The notes below the pieces were generated by a model. It made no database searches. It was not told where the DNA came from and saw only the letters and a program-made list of their open reading frames with translations. A stretch of 64,000 nucleotides of DNA from NCBI GenBank assembly GCA_964609625.1, contig CAZSRS010000001.1:124001-188000 (forward strand). Direction: 5' to 3'. The stretch is from G963674665 sp964609625. Its GTDB lineage: Bacteria > Desulfobacterota > Desulfovibrionia > Desulfovibrionales > Desulfovibrionaceae. Numbering within the stretch: position 1 is the stretch's first letter; every line of letters begins with the position of its first letter. Below, piece by piece: positions 33,037-42,300 of the stretch. Position numbers and translations under genes: made by a program.

Positions 33037-34830
33037 GGGTTTGACCAGAGCAGTGATTTTCCAGCCGGCCTTGGGCACGAAATCCGCGTCGGCGTTGAAC
33101 ACCTGCACGATTCCAGCCTGCGTGATCGCGAACAGGGGCAGCCGCCGCTCCCCTTCCGGCAGTTTCTGATAATCACTCCAGGTATACTCCCCGGTCAGGG
33201 ATGTGGTCTTGATGAGCGCACCTTTTTCGAGCATCTCCTCCAGGTCGGTGAAAGTGACATTCTCGTTGAGGAACAGTCTGCCACCGAACTTGTAACTGCA
33301 CTTGTCCTCGGCCTTGACCTTGTCCGGGCAGTACGTGCGGACGGTGAAGATATTGCGCGGTTCGAACTCCATGCGGTAGTACTGCGCGGCCAACGCATTC
33401 AGCTCGTTGTGCGGCGTCATGGCAAGAAGATGACCGATGCCCACGAGATCGAGATGGCGCTCCGCGTGCTCGGACACGGGATTACCCCAATACACGGGCA
33501 GACCCTTGAGCTTGGCCTGCTTGACATGACTCCAGTTCTGGTCAGCGAGCTGAACTTTGACTCCGTTCCGCACCAAGGCTTCAGCAAAGGCACGGGCCAC
33601 GGTATTGGCCCCGTAGATGAGAAAACCGTTGGCCTCGGGCTCGGACAACCGCAGCCATGTGGCGATGGGTCTTGCGGTCATGCTCTGCAACAGCACCGTG
33701 CCGATGATCACCATGAACGTCAGTGGCACCATATGCGACGCCTCCTGATAGCCCAGGGCCTCGAGCTTGATGGCGAAGAGGGCTGAAATGGCCGCGGCCA
33801 CTATACCGCGGGGGGCAATCCAGGCCAGCAGGTGCCGCTCGGGCATGCTCAGTTTCGAACCCAGGGCGCATATCTGCACGCTCAGGGGGCGGACCAGAAA
33901 CTGGATAACAGCCAGGATTCCCAAGGCCGGCCAGCCGATGTTCAGGAACTCGCGCAGATCCATCCTGGCCACCAGCAGGATGAACAGCATGGAGAGAAGC
34001 AATATACTCAGACTCTCCTTGAAGTCGAAAATCTCGTCCAACTCCACACCTTTCATGTTGGCCAGCCAGACACCCATCACGGTCACTGTGAGCAGCCCGG
34101 ATTCGTCCTGAAGCAAGTCGGAAAGGGCGAACATGCAGCAGACCAGGGACAGGGCCGCGACATTGTGCAGGTACTTGGGTATCCAATGTCGACGCAGCAG
34201 GATGCCGAGAATCTGGCCGCTGCCGGCTCCCAGCAGCATCCCGATGAGCAGAATCTTGCCGAAGACCAGGAGCCCCGCAATGACTCCCCCGTGTCCGAGC
34301 CCGCCGGCGACGATGAACTGATAGACAAGCACCGCAAGGGTGGCGCCAATGGCATCGATGAGGATGCTCTCCCACTGCAGGATGTTGGCCACGCTCCCTT
34401 TGGGGCGTACGCTGCGAAGAAGCGGTTTGATCACCGTGGGGCCGGTGACGACCATTATCGCCCCGAACAGCAACGCCACGTGCCAGGAGAAATCCATGAT
34501 CAGACGCGTGGCCACGGCGGTGATCACCCAACTGAGCAGCACGCCGAGGGTGATCATGTTGCGAATGACCCGTTCCAGTCCTGGAATGTCGCGGAAACGC
34601 AGGGTCATGCTGCCTTCGAAGAGGATGATGGCCACGGACAGGGAGACAAAGGGAAAGAGCAGGTCGCCCAGCAACAGGTCCGGGTCGAGCAGGCCCAGCA
34701 CCGGGCCGGCCAGGGCGCCGCAAGCCAGCAGAAAGATGATGGCCGGGAGCTTCACCCGCCAGGCGATCCATTGGCAGGCCACGCCCACGATCAAAATCAG
34801 GGAGAGTGAAAGGGCAATATACTCATTCAT
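33025..34830 (-). CDS. CPA1-type cation:proton antiporter with C-terminal RCK-like domain
   Basis: A 601-residue protein. Residues 1 to about 395 form 12-13 membrane helices with FPFVSLSVAIILFEGSMTLRF, TGPTVIKPLLRS, NILQWESILIDAIGA and WIAPRGIVAAAISALFA, the signatures of CPA1 Na+(K+)/H+ antiporters. The soluble C-terminal part (EANGFLIYGANTVARAFAEALVRNG to the end) looks like a TrkA-N/RCK domain, but the nucleotide-binding GxGxxG is replaced by YGANTVA. It exchanges cations for protons at the inner membrane. The zinc-ribbon gene lies 65 bases upstream on the same strand. Confidence 0.88.
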   Translation of the reverse strand: MNEYIALSLSLILIVGVACQWIAWRVKLPAIIFLLACGALAGPVLGLLDPDLLLGDLLFPFVSLSVAIILFEGSMTLRFRDIPGLERVIRNMITLGVLLSWVITAVATRLIMDFSWHVALLFGAIMVVTGPTVIKPLLRSVRPKGSVANILQWESILIDAIGATLAVLVYQFIVAGGLGHGGVIAGLLVFGKILLIGMLLGAGSGQILGILLRRHWIPKYLHNVAALSLVCCMFALSDLLQDESGLLTVTVMGVWLANMKGVELDEIFDFKESLSILLLSMLFILLVARMDLREFLNIGWPALGILAVIQFLVRPLSVQICALGSKLSMPERHLLAWIAPRGIVAAAISALFAIKLEALGYQEASHMVPLTFMVIIGTVLLQSMTARPIATWLRLSEPEANGFLIYGANTVARAFAEALVRNGVKVQLADQNWSHVKQAKLKGLPVYWGNPVSEHAERHLDLVGIGHLLAMTPHNELNALAAQYYRMEFEPRNIFTVRTYCPDKVKAEDKCSYKFGGRLFLNENVTFTDLEEMLEKGALIKTTSLTGEYTWSDYQKLPEGERRLPLFAITQAGIVQVFNADADFVPKAGWKITALVKPGPA

Positions 34831-34895
34831 TGCAGATGGTCACAGTTCTAACACGCCGGCAAGGGCGTCCGCCCTCATCCGTGCCGACCGACCTC

Positions 34896-35093
34896 TCAGG
34901 CCTCTGTCTCCCGGTTGTCGGTGTCCAGCAGACAGCGGCACAGTTCCTCCTGCCATCGGGCGATGTATTCCTGATGGACCCGGGCAGGCAAATCAACGCC
35001 ACACGCCGTGCAGCGGATGCGCGCGGAGCTTCAACGGCCTTCAAGGATCGCCGGTCCTCCGCACAAGGGACAGGGCAACGCCGGTTCGTTCAC
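34896..35093 (-). pseudogene. zinc-ribbon gene with in-frame TGA (possible selenoprotein or broken gene)
   Basis: A 66-codon frame starting at GTG (35093) that overlaps the histidine-kinase TGA by 4 bases (GTGA), with GGAGG six bases upstream. It encodes MNEPALPCPLCGGPAILEGR, then TGA (codon 21, complement of 35031-35033), then SSARIRCTACGVDLPARV and a helical HQEYIARWQEELCRCLL end. The two halves together make one zinc ribbon, CPLCG before the TGA and CTACG after it. TGA could be selenocysteine, a CGA-to-TGA mutation, or a sequence error. An 8-base stem with G-U pairs can form shortly after the TGA. Confidence 0.6.
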
Positions 35094-36979
35094 GCAACGC
35101 CTCCGGCGGGGAGTTCCAGCCAGACCATTGTCCAAGCGGGAACAGGCGTGTCGGCGGTCTCATAGCCCATGGAGCCGTTCTGGACCTCGGCGAAGAGTTT
35201 GGCCGAGTATGTGCCCAGACCGGTGCCGTGGGGTTTGCCGTGGGTGGTGTACTTCTCGAAGAACTTCTGACGCAGGGAGGGGCTCACCGCACCCTGGTTG
35301 CGGATTTCCAGTCGGACCACGCTGTCCTTGGTCATTGTCGCGACGTCCACGACCGCTTTTTCCGGCGAGGCCTCCACCGCATTCTGCAGAAGATTGAAAA
35401 GCATGGAGTAGCAGAGCAACTCCTCCCCCAACACCTCGATACGCCGGGGAGGTTCTCCGCCGGCGGCATGGCGCAGCACGATGTTCAGGCGCTTAGCGTA
35501 CAGCACTTCACGCATTTCCTGTTCGATCTTCCCGATGATGTGCCGCAAGTCCACGATTTGGGGCTTGATCACGTAAGTCCCCTGCTCCATCTTATAAAGG
35601 TGCAGGGAGAGGTTGATCATGTTCAGCATGGAGTAGCCGGCATCCTGGATCACGCCGATGAGTCTCTGTTGTTCGGGGTTCAACCCGCCGTCTTCCAACA
35701 ATACGTCGGTAAGTCCGACGACGGCGCCCAAAGGGTTTTTCAGATCGTGCCGGGTGATGCGCTCGACATCCTCGCGCAGGGCCTCCATGGCTTTGCGGGA
35801 GCTGATATCACGGGCGATGCTGAGGATGGCGGGCGCGTCCCGGATCTCGACTATCCTGGCCTTCACCTCCACGGGCAGAGGACTGCCGTCCTTGCGCAGA
35901 AGAACGCTCTCGAACACCGTGTGCCCCCGTCTCTGCAGCTCATTCTGACGCCTAGGGTTGCAGCCCTTGTACTCGGCGCTCTCGAAGCGATCGAGTGAAT
36001 ACCCGAGCAATTCCTGCTTTTCGTAGCCCAGGGTCTCGCTGGCCTGACGGTTGGCGTCGATGATCCGGCACTGGCTGTCCTGCACCAACAGAATGTCCCC
36101 GGCCATCTCGAATAGGTCCCTGAAGGTTCTCTCGCTTTGCCGCAAGGCCTCCAGCGCCTTCTTGCGTTTGGTAATGTCGTGGATAATGGAGTACAGGAGA
36201 TTCTGTCCCCCGATCTCGATGGGCGCGGAGTGGACCTCGACATCACGCACCGAGCCGTCCGCCAGACGATGCTGAAACTCGAAAACATTGCAAGACTCCT
36301 CGGCAGCATCCTTCATCTTCGCCCGCACCTGCTCCCTGGGGAGTATATTGATGTGGGAGATGTTCATGCGCAGGAGTTGCGTATAAGGGTAGCCGTAGAA
36401 ATAGCAGGCTGCCGTGTTCGCGTCGACAATACGCCCTGAATGCGGATCGATGATCAGCTTGACCGCGCGGTTCTTTTCGAAGATGGAGCGATACAACGCC
36501 TCGCGCTCCTTGATCTCCTTCTCAACCTTGCGCCGCTCCTCCACTTCGGTAAGCGCCTGATTGCGCATGGCGATGTACTGCTCCAACCTGCGGCTGATCT
36601 CCGTCACGTCCTGGAGGGTGAACAAGGCGAAGAAGCCGTTGTCGGACGCCACTGCGTTGACCATGGTGTTTTGCAGCCGCATGTGCCCCCCAGGCAAGGG
36701 GGCGGGAACGATGTATCGGTGCAGTTGGGCGGAGAAAATGCTCGGCGGCCCTCCCAGAAAGATGCCCTCGAGGCGACCGGCGATCTTGGGCTGGTCGAGC
36801 CTGGGAAAACGCGCGCGGGCGTCCTGTCCCAGAATGTCCTGGGCCTTGATCCCTGTCCAGGTCTCCAAACACTTGTTCCAGTAGATCACACGGTAATCCG
36901 CATTGAGGACAAAGGCCCCCATGGGAACGTAGTCGAGCAGGGAGAAGTTGCGTGGCTGCATGATGTCTGCTGGATCCAT
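35090..36979 (-). CDS. PAS-domain sensor histidine kinase
   Basis: A 629-residue soluble kinase without clear membrane helices. Three PAS domains are seen: about residues 10-130 (LDYVPMGAFVLNADYRVIYWN), about 160-285 (EALYRSIFEKNRAVKLIIDP to LYSIIHDITKRK) and about 290-405 (TFRDLFEMAGDILLVQDSQCRI to ILSIARDISSRK). The HisKA helix carries His411 in RHDLKNPLGAVVGL, and the ATPase has NLLQNAVEA and THGKPHGTGLGTYSAKLFAE. No response regulator is adjacent, so the partner is unknown. The start is uncertain (weak ribosome site). The zinc-ribbon gene is translationally coupled to its end. Confidence 0.9.
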   Translation of the reverse strand: MDPADIMQPRNFSLLDYVPMGAFVLNADYRVIYWNKCLETWTGIKAQDILGQDARARFPRLDQPKIAGRLEGIFLGGPPSIFSAQLHRYIVPAPLPGGHMRLQNTMVNAVASDNGFFALFTLQDVTEISRRLEQYIAMRNQALTEVEERRKVEKEIKEREALYRSIFEKNRAVKLIIDPHSGRIVDANTAACYFYGYPYTQLLRMNISHINILPREQVRAKMKDAAEESCNVFEFQHRLADGSVRDVEVHSAPIEIGGQNLLYSIIHDITKRKKALEALRQSERTFRDLFEMAGDILLVQDSQCRIIDANRQASETLGYEKQELLGYSLDRFESAEYKGCNPRRQNELQRRGHTVFESVLLRKDGSPLPVEVKARIVEIRDAPAILSIARDISSRKAMEALREDVERITRHDLKNPLGAVVGLTDVLLEDGGLNPEQQRLIGVIQDAGYSMLNMINLSLHLYKMEQGTYVIKPQIVDLRHIIGKIEQEMREVLYAKRLNIVLRHAAGGEPPRRIEVLGEELLCYSMLFNLLQNAVEASPEKAVVDVATMTKDSVVRLEIRNQGAVSPSLRQKFFEKYTTHGKPHGTGLGTYSAKLFAEVQNGSMGYETADTPVPAWTMVWLELPAGGVA

Positions 36980-37232
36980 CTCTGTACATTGAGGTTTGTA
37001 CTGTCCGGAACAGCCCTGAAAGAACCTTGATGCCAGACTCTCAAAGAAAAAGCCACATTCCAGAAGAGGGATCATTTCACCTGCAAATTGAAGCTATTGA
37101 AGAAAGGCAGGGGGCAGCCAACGCGGCGACACCATGGAGCGGGACTTCTTCAGGCGTAGGATGCCTTGGGCCGGTAGCCGGCCAAAAGCCCAGGTCAGCG
37201 CAGTGGATGCAACTGTTGGGGACTGGCAGGAA

Positions 37233-37628
37233 TCAGGTGCTGCAAGGACGACCTGTGCCAGGCACGACAGGCTCGACAAGCTGCTGCTCCAGACAAGGAG
37301 CGGTATCGGCATGGGAATGAGACCCGGACGCGGACACCTTCTCGAAGCGAGTGCCGCAGCAGCCGTTTCCCTTGCCAGTATCCACCTTCGCCGCGGCGGG
37401 CGCGAGTTCATACCCCATCTCTTCGGCCATATAAACCAGTGGAGCTATATTACCGGTGACCTTCATGATTTCGAGCAGGGTTTCCACACCGAGTTTTGCC
37501 CCCTTGTCGTAGGGGTTGAGTTCCCGCAGCAGTGTTGGATAAGGCTTTCCAATTTTTTCGGCTAGTTCCTTGAGCGGGAGGTGGCTGTGCATCACAACCT
37601 CCTGCGTGATTCGAGTGATTGATTTCAT
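37233..37628 (-). CDS. phage regulatory protein CII (CP76)-like DNA-binding protein
   Basis: A 131-residue protein with AGGAG before the ATG (complement of 37626-37628). SITRITQEVVMHSHLPLKELAEKIGKPYPTLLRELNPYDKGAKLGVETLLEIMKVTGNIAPLVYMAEEMGYEL is the CP76/CII-type helix-turn-helix domain, common as single genes in sulfate reducers. The last about 50 residues are Gly/Ser/Cys-rich and poorly ordered. No other phage gene is nearby, so it is either a domesticated regulator or a remnant. Likely DNA-binding; target unknown. Confidence 0.75.
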   Translation of the reverse strand: MKSITRITQEVVMHSHLPLKELAEKIGKPYPTLLRELNPYDKGAKLGVETLLEIMKVTGNIAPLVYMAEEMGYELAPAAAKVDTGKGNGCCGTRFEKVSASGSHSHADTAPCLEQQLVEPVVPGTGRPCST

Positions 37629-38169
37629 GCGACACGACTCCTTGGCAACAGATGCGGCCTGAACCCTCAAAACGACAACGAACGCCCCATGGAGGAACAC
37701 ACCCCTGGAATGATAACCAGACCTAGTCCCGCCTCCCTGTCCAGGCAATCGGGGATTTCTTCATTTTCAGCCGCGAGAAATCTTTAGTCCGTCGGCAGAC
37801 GGAGCGGCAAAGTCTCTTTGGGGGTGATAAAGACGAAAACCCCCGGGGGGAATCGGGGGTTTTCGCCTGTGGGGTGTTGGAATGGATATGGTCTCCGTCT
37901 TGACGACGGTTGATTGCACAATATGCCCCCATGGTTACGGCAACCTTACCCGATCCTTAACTTTTAGTAACCTGAGGCAGTAGCGGAAAGAGGAGGAATG
38001 TCCCGCGGCATGGGATCCGAACGCCGGAGACGGATTCCAGACAGATGACCCCGACTGTTGGGATTGTGCCCTGATTATGCAGCCACAGACTTTACTACAC
38101 CTTGCCGTATGTCCGACTCATAAAGAGGGATTTGCCCTCTCACCAACAATGCTGTTGAAAAAACTCTTT
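37629..38169. other. long intergenic region upstream of MucR
   Basis: About 540 bases divergent between the CP76-like gene and mucR. It holds the strong hairpin at 37834-37865, a small hairpin (AGAGGG 38124-38129 with CCCTCT 38135-38140) and AT-rich DNA near mucR. No protein-coding frame with family signal was found; a 16-codon frame behind a good ribosome site near 38000 looks random. A small RNA could be encoded but nothing identifies one. Confidence 0.45.
37834..37865. terminator. bidirectional intrinsic terminator
   Basis: CGAAAACCCCC (37834-37844) pairs with GGGGGTTTTCG (37855-37865) in an 11-base perfect stem around a 10-base loop. The A-run and T-run are inside the stem base, so it can act in both directions. 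No obvious gene ends just before it on either strand, which raises the possibility of an unannotated small transcript. Confidence 0.65.
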
Positions 38170-38198
38170 TTGATGTGTTTACAAAACTTCATTATGTA
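38170..38198 (+). promoter_or_regulatory. possible mucR promoter
   Basis: TTGATG (38170-38175) and TATGTA (38193-38198) with 17 bases between, in AT-rich DNA just upstream of mucR. MucR proteins bind AT-rich DNA and repress their own genes, so the same stretch may be the autoregulatory site (inference). Confidence 0.35.
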
Positions 38199-38245
38199 TG
38201 TATGCAGCTTGATATACACAAATCAACGAACCGGAGAATATCACG

Positions 38246-38635
38246 ATGGATGATTTCCTTAAAGAAGCTCTAGGGATCGTCAAAGCCCAAGCCGGCGTCC
38301 GCACCATGACGGAAGATGATATCACAGCCATGGTCAAGAGGCTGTCCGATGGCATCAGAACCATCAGCCAAGGTGGAGAAGCCTGTCTTCAGAACCAGGA
38401 GCCGAGCCTGGATCCCAAAAAAGCCATCAAGGAAAAAACTGTCACATGCCTGGAGTGCGGCAAGACATTCAAGATCATCACAAAAAAACACCTTGCCCTG
38501 CATAGCCAGACACCTGATAGTTATCGGGAAAAATGGGGATACAAAAAGGGCGCCCCTTTGGTGTGCAAGTCCCTGCAGCGTGAACGTCGCAAGAAAATGA
38601 AAGAAATGAAACTCTGGGAAAAGCGTCAAAAGTAG
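38246..38635 (+). CDS. MucR/Ros family zinc-finger transcriptional regulator
   Basis: A 129-residue DNA-binding protein. The helical N-terminal half is the oligomerisation region; VTCLECGKTFKIITKKHLALHSQTPDSYREKWGYKKGAPLVC is the Ros/MucR zinc finger (Cys-x2-Cys ... His-x5-6-His region). A basic tail RERRKKMKEMKLWEKRQK follows. MucR proteins act as H-NS-like silencers binding AT-rich DNA. GGAG lies 9 bases before the ATG and the upstream region is AT-rich. Confidence 0.93.
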   Translation: MDDFLKEALGIVKAQAGVRTMTEDDITAMVKRLSDGIRTISQGGEACLQNQEPSLDPKKAIKEKTVTCLECGKTFKIITKKHLALHSQTPDSYREKWGYKKGAPLVCKSLQRERRKKMKEMKLWEKRQK

Positions 38636-38707
38636 TTGCTCGTACCAATGGGTTCCCGCACGGCTGAAGACTTCTACCGTGCATCGGCATATCTGGACAA
38701 GACCGAC

Positions 38708-39220
38708 TCACACAACGCCAATGGAAACTCCCGGCAGATGGGGGTAGTACGTGAAGGACTTGTCTTGTTCCTCGTAGGCCCTTTTTGCAAGTTGCAGTGC
38801 GTGTTTCGAGGGGACCGACGACTCGGTTTGCGGCAAGGCAAGGGTTTCAGTGCCTGCGGAAGCGGCGCCCGTCCCTTCGCCCGCACCTTCGCCTAGACTA
38901 TCGGGAGAAGTGATCGCGGAGCGCAGCAAGGCGATCTCCATCTCGGTGCGGAAGGCGCTTTCCCGCTCCCTGTTGTACCGATCCAGGGCAACCTTTGCCA
39001 GCACTTCGGGATCGTATCCCGAGTGTTCGATCTCAAGTTGAACGCCGAGCTTGCCCAGGCTGAAACCGTATTCCCGGCGCAGGGCGGTGGGGTGGCGTTG
39101 TTCGTTCCCCTCCGACACGGGCGCATCGGGTTTGATACGCTCGAAACGATGCTTCTGCGTCTCATACGCCTGTGTTGCGCCGCGCGGAGCGCTTATGCCG
39201 TGAACCTGGTCGAATGTCAT
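38708..39220 (-). CDS. hypothetical protein
   Basis: A 170-residue protein, Glu/Ala-rich and without membrane segments. LRREYGFSLGKLGVQLEIEHSGYDPEVLAKVALDRYNRERESAFRTEMEIALLRSAI is probably two helices with an intervening strand; a Gly/Ala/Thr-rich linker and a KRAYEEQDKSFTYY end follow. It resembles small proteins that put a helical, possibly coiled-coil, region before a flexible tail. No family recognised; ribosome site is weak (GAAGAG). It ends 72 bases from mucR, convergent with it. Confidence 0.5.
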   Translation of the reverse strand: MTFDQVHGISAPRGATQAYETQKHRFERIKPDAPVSEGNEQRHPTALRREYGFSLGKLGVQLEIEHSGYDPEVLAKVALDRYNRERESAFRTEMEIALLRSAITSPDSLGEGAGEGTGAASAGTETLALPQTESSVPSKHALQLAKRAYEEQDKSFTYYPHLPGVSIGVV

Positions 39221-39323
39221 GCTGCGGGCTCTTCATGCCACTTGTGGAATGACAATACAGCTAGTTCATAATAACACACCACACCCTGAACGGCAAGCCC
39301 CTGGCGCATATCGTCGTAATCGC

Positions 39324-42300
39324 TCAATCATCCTCGCCCAGGAGCACGAACTGAATGCCGCCGTAACGCGAAAGCCGGGACAGATCCAACTCTCCCAACA
39401 CCTCGGGCTGCACAAGTACCGTGCCTTCAAAGCCATGCAGCACGCGTCCTTCCAGATCCTGAATAGCGATTGTCTCCAGCGCGCCTTGACAGAGATAGAG
39501 CTTGGACCTCTCCCGGGCATCCCCGCGCACCAGCATGGAGCGGGCGCAGGCTTTGCGATCCTTGTCCAGAAGCATGCGCACGGCGTCCAGGAAACGCTCC
39601 TCGTCGATGGGCTTGCCAAAGGCCACGTTTCCACCTGCTTCATCTCGCTCAGGCAGCACGGAGACCACGACCACCGGTACATCGCCCAGCACGGGATCGT
39701 CCCTGAGCGCGGCGATGGCAGCCTTTCCGTCCATTCCAGGCATCATCAGGTCCATGGTGATCAAGTCCGGCTTACGCCGACGAGCCAGTTCCAATGCACC
39801 TTCCCCATCGAGCGCGGTAATGGTTTCGTGACCATCGTCTTCAAGAATTTGGCTGAGGTATCTACAGATCGCGTGGTCGTCGTCGACTACGAGAATGACA
39901 CTGCGATCGCCTTCCGTTGCCGGCTGGACAATCGCGGTCGCATCCATCTCCACCATGGGAGCCGGTACATTCAGGCGCGGAGGCAGTACGACCGTAAATG
40001 TGCTCCCCTTGCCTACTTCTGAATCCACCAAGATTCTTCCGCCATAGTGATCGACTATATATTTACATATCACCAATCCCAGGCCAGTGCCCTGCGGTTT
40101 TTCGTGCAGTGTGTCCTCGCGTACGACCTGATAAAAACTGCTGAATATCTTTTCATGCTCTGCACTGGGGATGCCCATGCCCGTGTCCTGCACGCTCAAG
40201 TGTACGCCACCATCCGGAGCTCGTCTCACAGCAAGATTGACCTCGCCTTCCTGTGTGAATTTGTACGCGTTGTTCAAGAGATTGGAGAACACTTGAAGCA
40301 AACGATCCGGGTCCGCGTGCACAACGGGCAGATCATCGTCGAGTTCCAGGCCGAGCCGCACCTCACGTTTGGAGGAGAACAGGCCGCTGACCGCGTTCAC
40401 GGCCTTTTCTGCCAGTATGTAGAGCGATACATCCCGGTCGTGCCACTCCATGCGCCCCTCTTCGATCTTGTGCAGGTCCAGCACGTCGTTGATCAGGCGC
40501 GTCAGTCGCTGTCCTTCCTCGACGATGATGGTGATATTGTCCTTGATCCTTTCGGCGCGGCGGGCAAGCGACTTGTCGTCGCGTACAAGAGGCAAAAAAA
40601 TCTTGCACAAATCCCTGTGGATCAGTTTGGCAAAGCCCAGGACCGAAGTCAGTGGTGTACGCAACTCATGCGAGACCGACGAAAGAAAACGGGACTTCAT
40701 GCGGTCCAGTTCACGCAGTCGCGTGTTGGCTTCCTCTAACTCGCGCGCCTTTTGCGCCAGATCGCGGGTGCGCAGTTCCACAGTGCGCTCCAGCTGCGCG
40801 GCCTGCTGGGTAAGCAGCTTTTCACGCTCCTGATGATAGTCGACCTTTTCTTGCAGGTCTGCTGGCGAGAGCTTGAGTTCGGCCAAGATCCGGAGATAAT
40901 GTTCCGAAAGCCGCGCAGCTTCGGCCGGAGTGAAGATGTCCGCGGTGGAAAGCGCATGGCTGGCTGCCGCCGCACCAACGGCCCCGGTCAACGTCTTCTC
41001 GACTTCCCTGCGGATCTCTGCCAGTTCAATATGACTGACTCTGTCCCTGCCTTCCAGTCCGGCCCGGCCCAAGCACTCTTGCAAGAGAACACGCGACTCC
41101 CCCGGTGGGAAGAACATGCCCAGACTTTGTTCGATGCGCTCCAGACGCTCCTGCATCGGGATGGTCGCCGAGCTGGCCTCTCCACCACGCATCCGCGCGC
41201 GAGGTCTCATGGCGCTCACGAATTCGTCGGCGATGGCCTGCTCGGATTCTCGTTGTGTGACGAGCAGCGAGCCCAGGACAAAACACCCGATGTTGAAAAA
41301 CAACGACCAGAACACCGTGTGTGTGAGATTGTCCAGACCGTTGAGCCCGAACAGGGCCTCAGGCCTGAGGGCGCTCCAGCCAAAGAGGCCGTCGAGCAGA
41401 TGCGGGGACACCCAGCCGCTACGCACAAAGGCTGGCACAAGTAAGGTGTAGGCCCAGACGGACATGCCGGCTCCCAGGCCGAGCAAAGCCCCGATGCGAT
41501 TGGCCCTGCGCCAGAACAAGCCGCCCAGCAAGACCGGAGCGAACTGGAGCACCGCGGCAAAGGAGATCATGCCCATGTTCACCAACATGTATGACTCGCC
41601 CACAGTGATCTCGAACAGGCAGCCCATTCCCAGGACAAAAACAACGGCCGCCCAGCGGCAACGCAACAGATGCCTGCGCAGGAAACCCAACGGACGTACC
41701 ACCTGGAGCAGGGGCAGCAGGATGTGGTTGGTGAGCATGGTGGCCAGCGTCATGGAGGAAATCATGACCATGGACATGGCCGCGGAAAACCCACCCAAAA
41801 ACACGAGCAGCGTCAAACCAGGGCGATCGTGCAGCATGGGCACCCGCAGCACGTAGGTATCCGCGTACTGGACCGGGATGCCGCCACGCAGGCCGGCGAT
41901 GGCTATGGGCAGCACAAAAACATTGATCAGCAGCATGTACAGCGGAAACACCCACATGGCCGTAAGAATGTTCTCCTCCCTGGAGTTCTCGACCACAGCC
42001 ACGTGGAACTGCCGCGGCAGAAACATGATCGCCGACATGGCCAGCACGAGGTAGGTGGCCCAGATCACGTAGGGCTGTTCGGCATCCCCGCTCAGGCTCG
42101 CAAGCCCCTGCAGCACGGATGCGTCGTCCCCCTGCCCGTTCTCCGGGACAAGATACCCCAAGACATCCCCAAAGCCGTCGTGCAGAACGAAGGTCACGAA
42201 GAGTCCGCACGCAAGAAAGGCCAGCAACTTCACCAGTGACTCCACGGCCACGGCCGTGATCATGCCTGGGTGACGCTCGGTGGGGTCGAGCCGGCGCACA

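Noticed and set aside
38708..39220. Toxin-antitoxin partner of MucR
   Set aside because: The protein has no toxin or antitoxin motif and is convergent with mucR, so no such pairing is supported.
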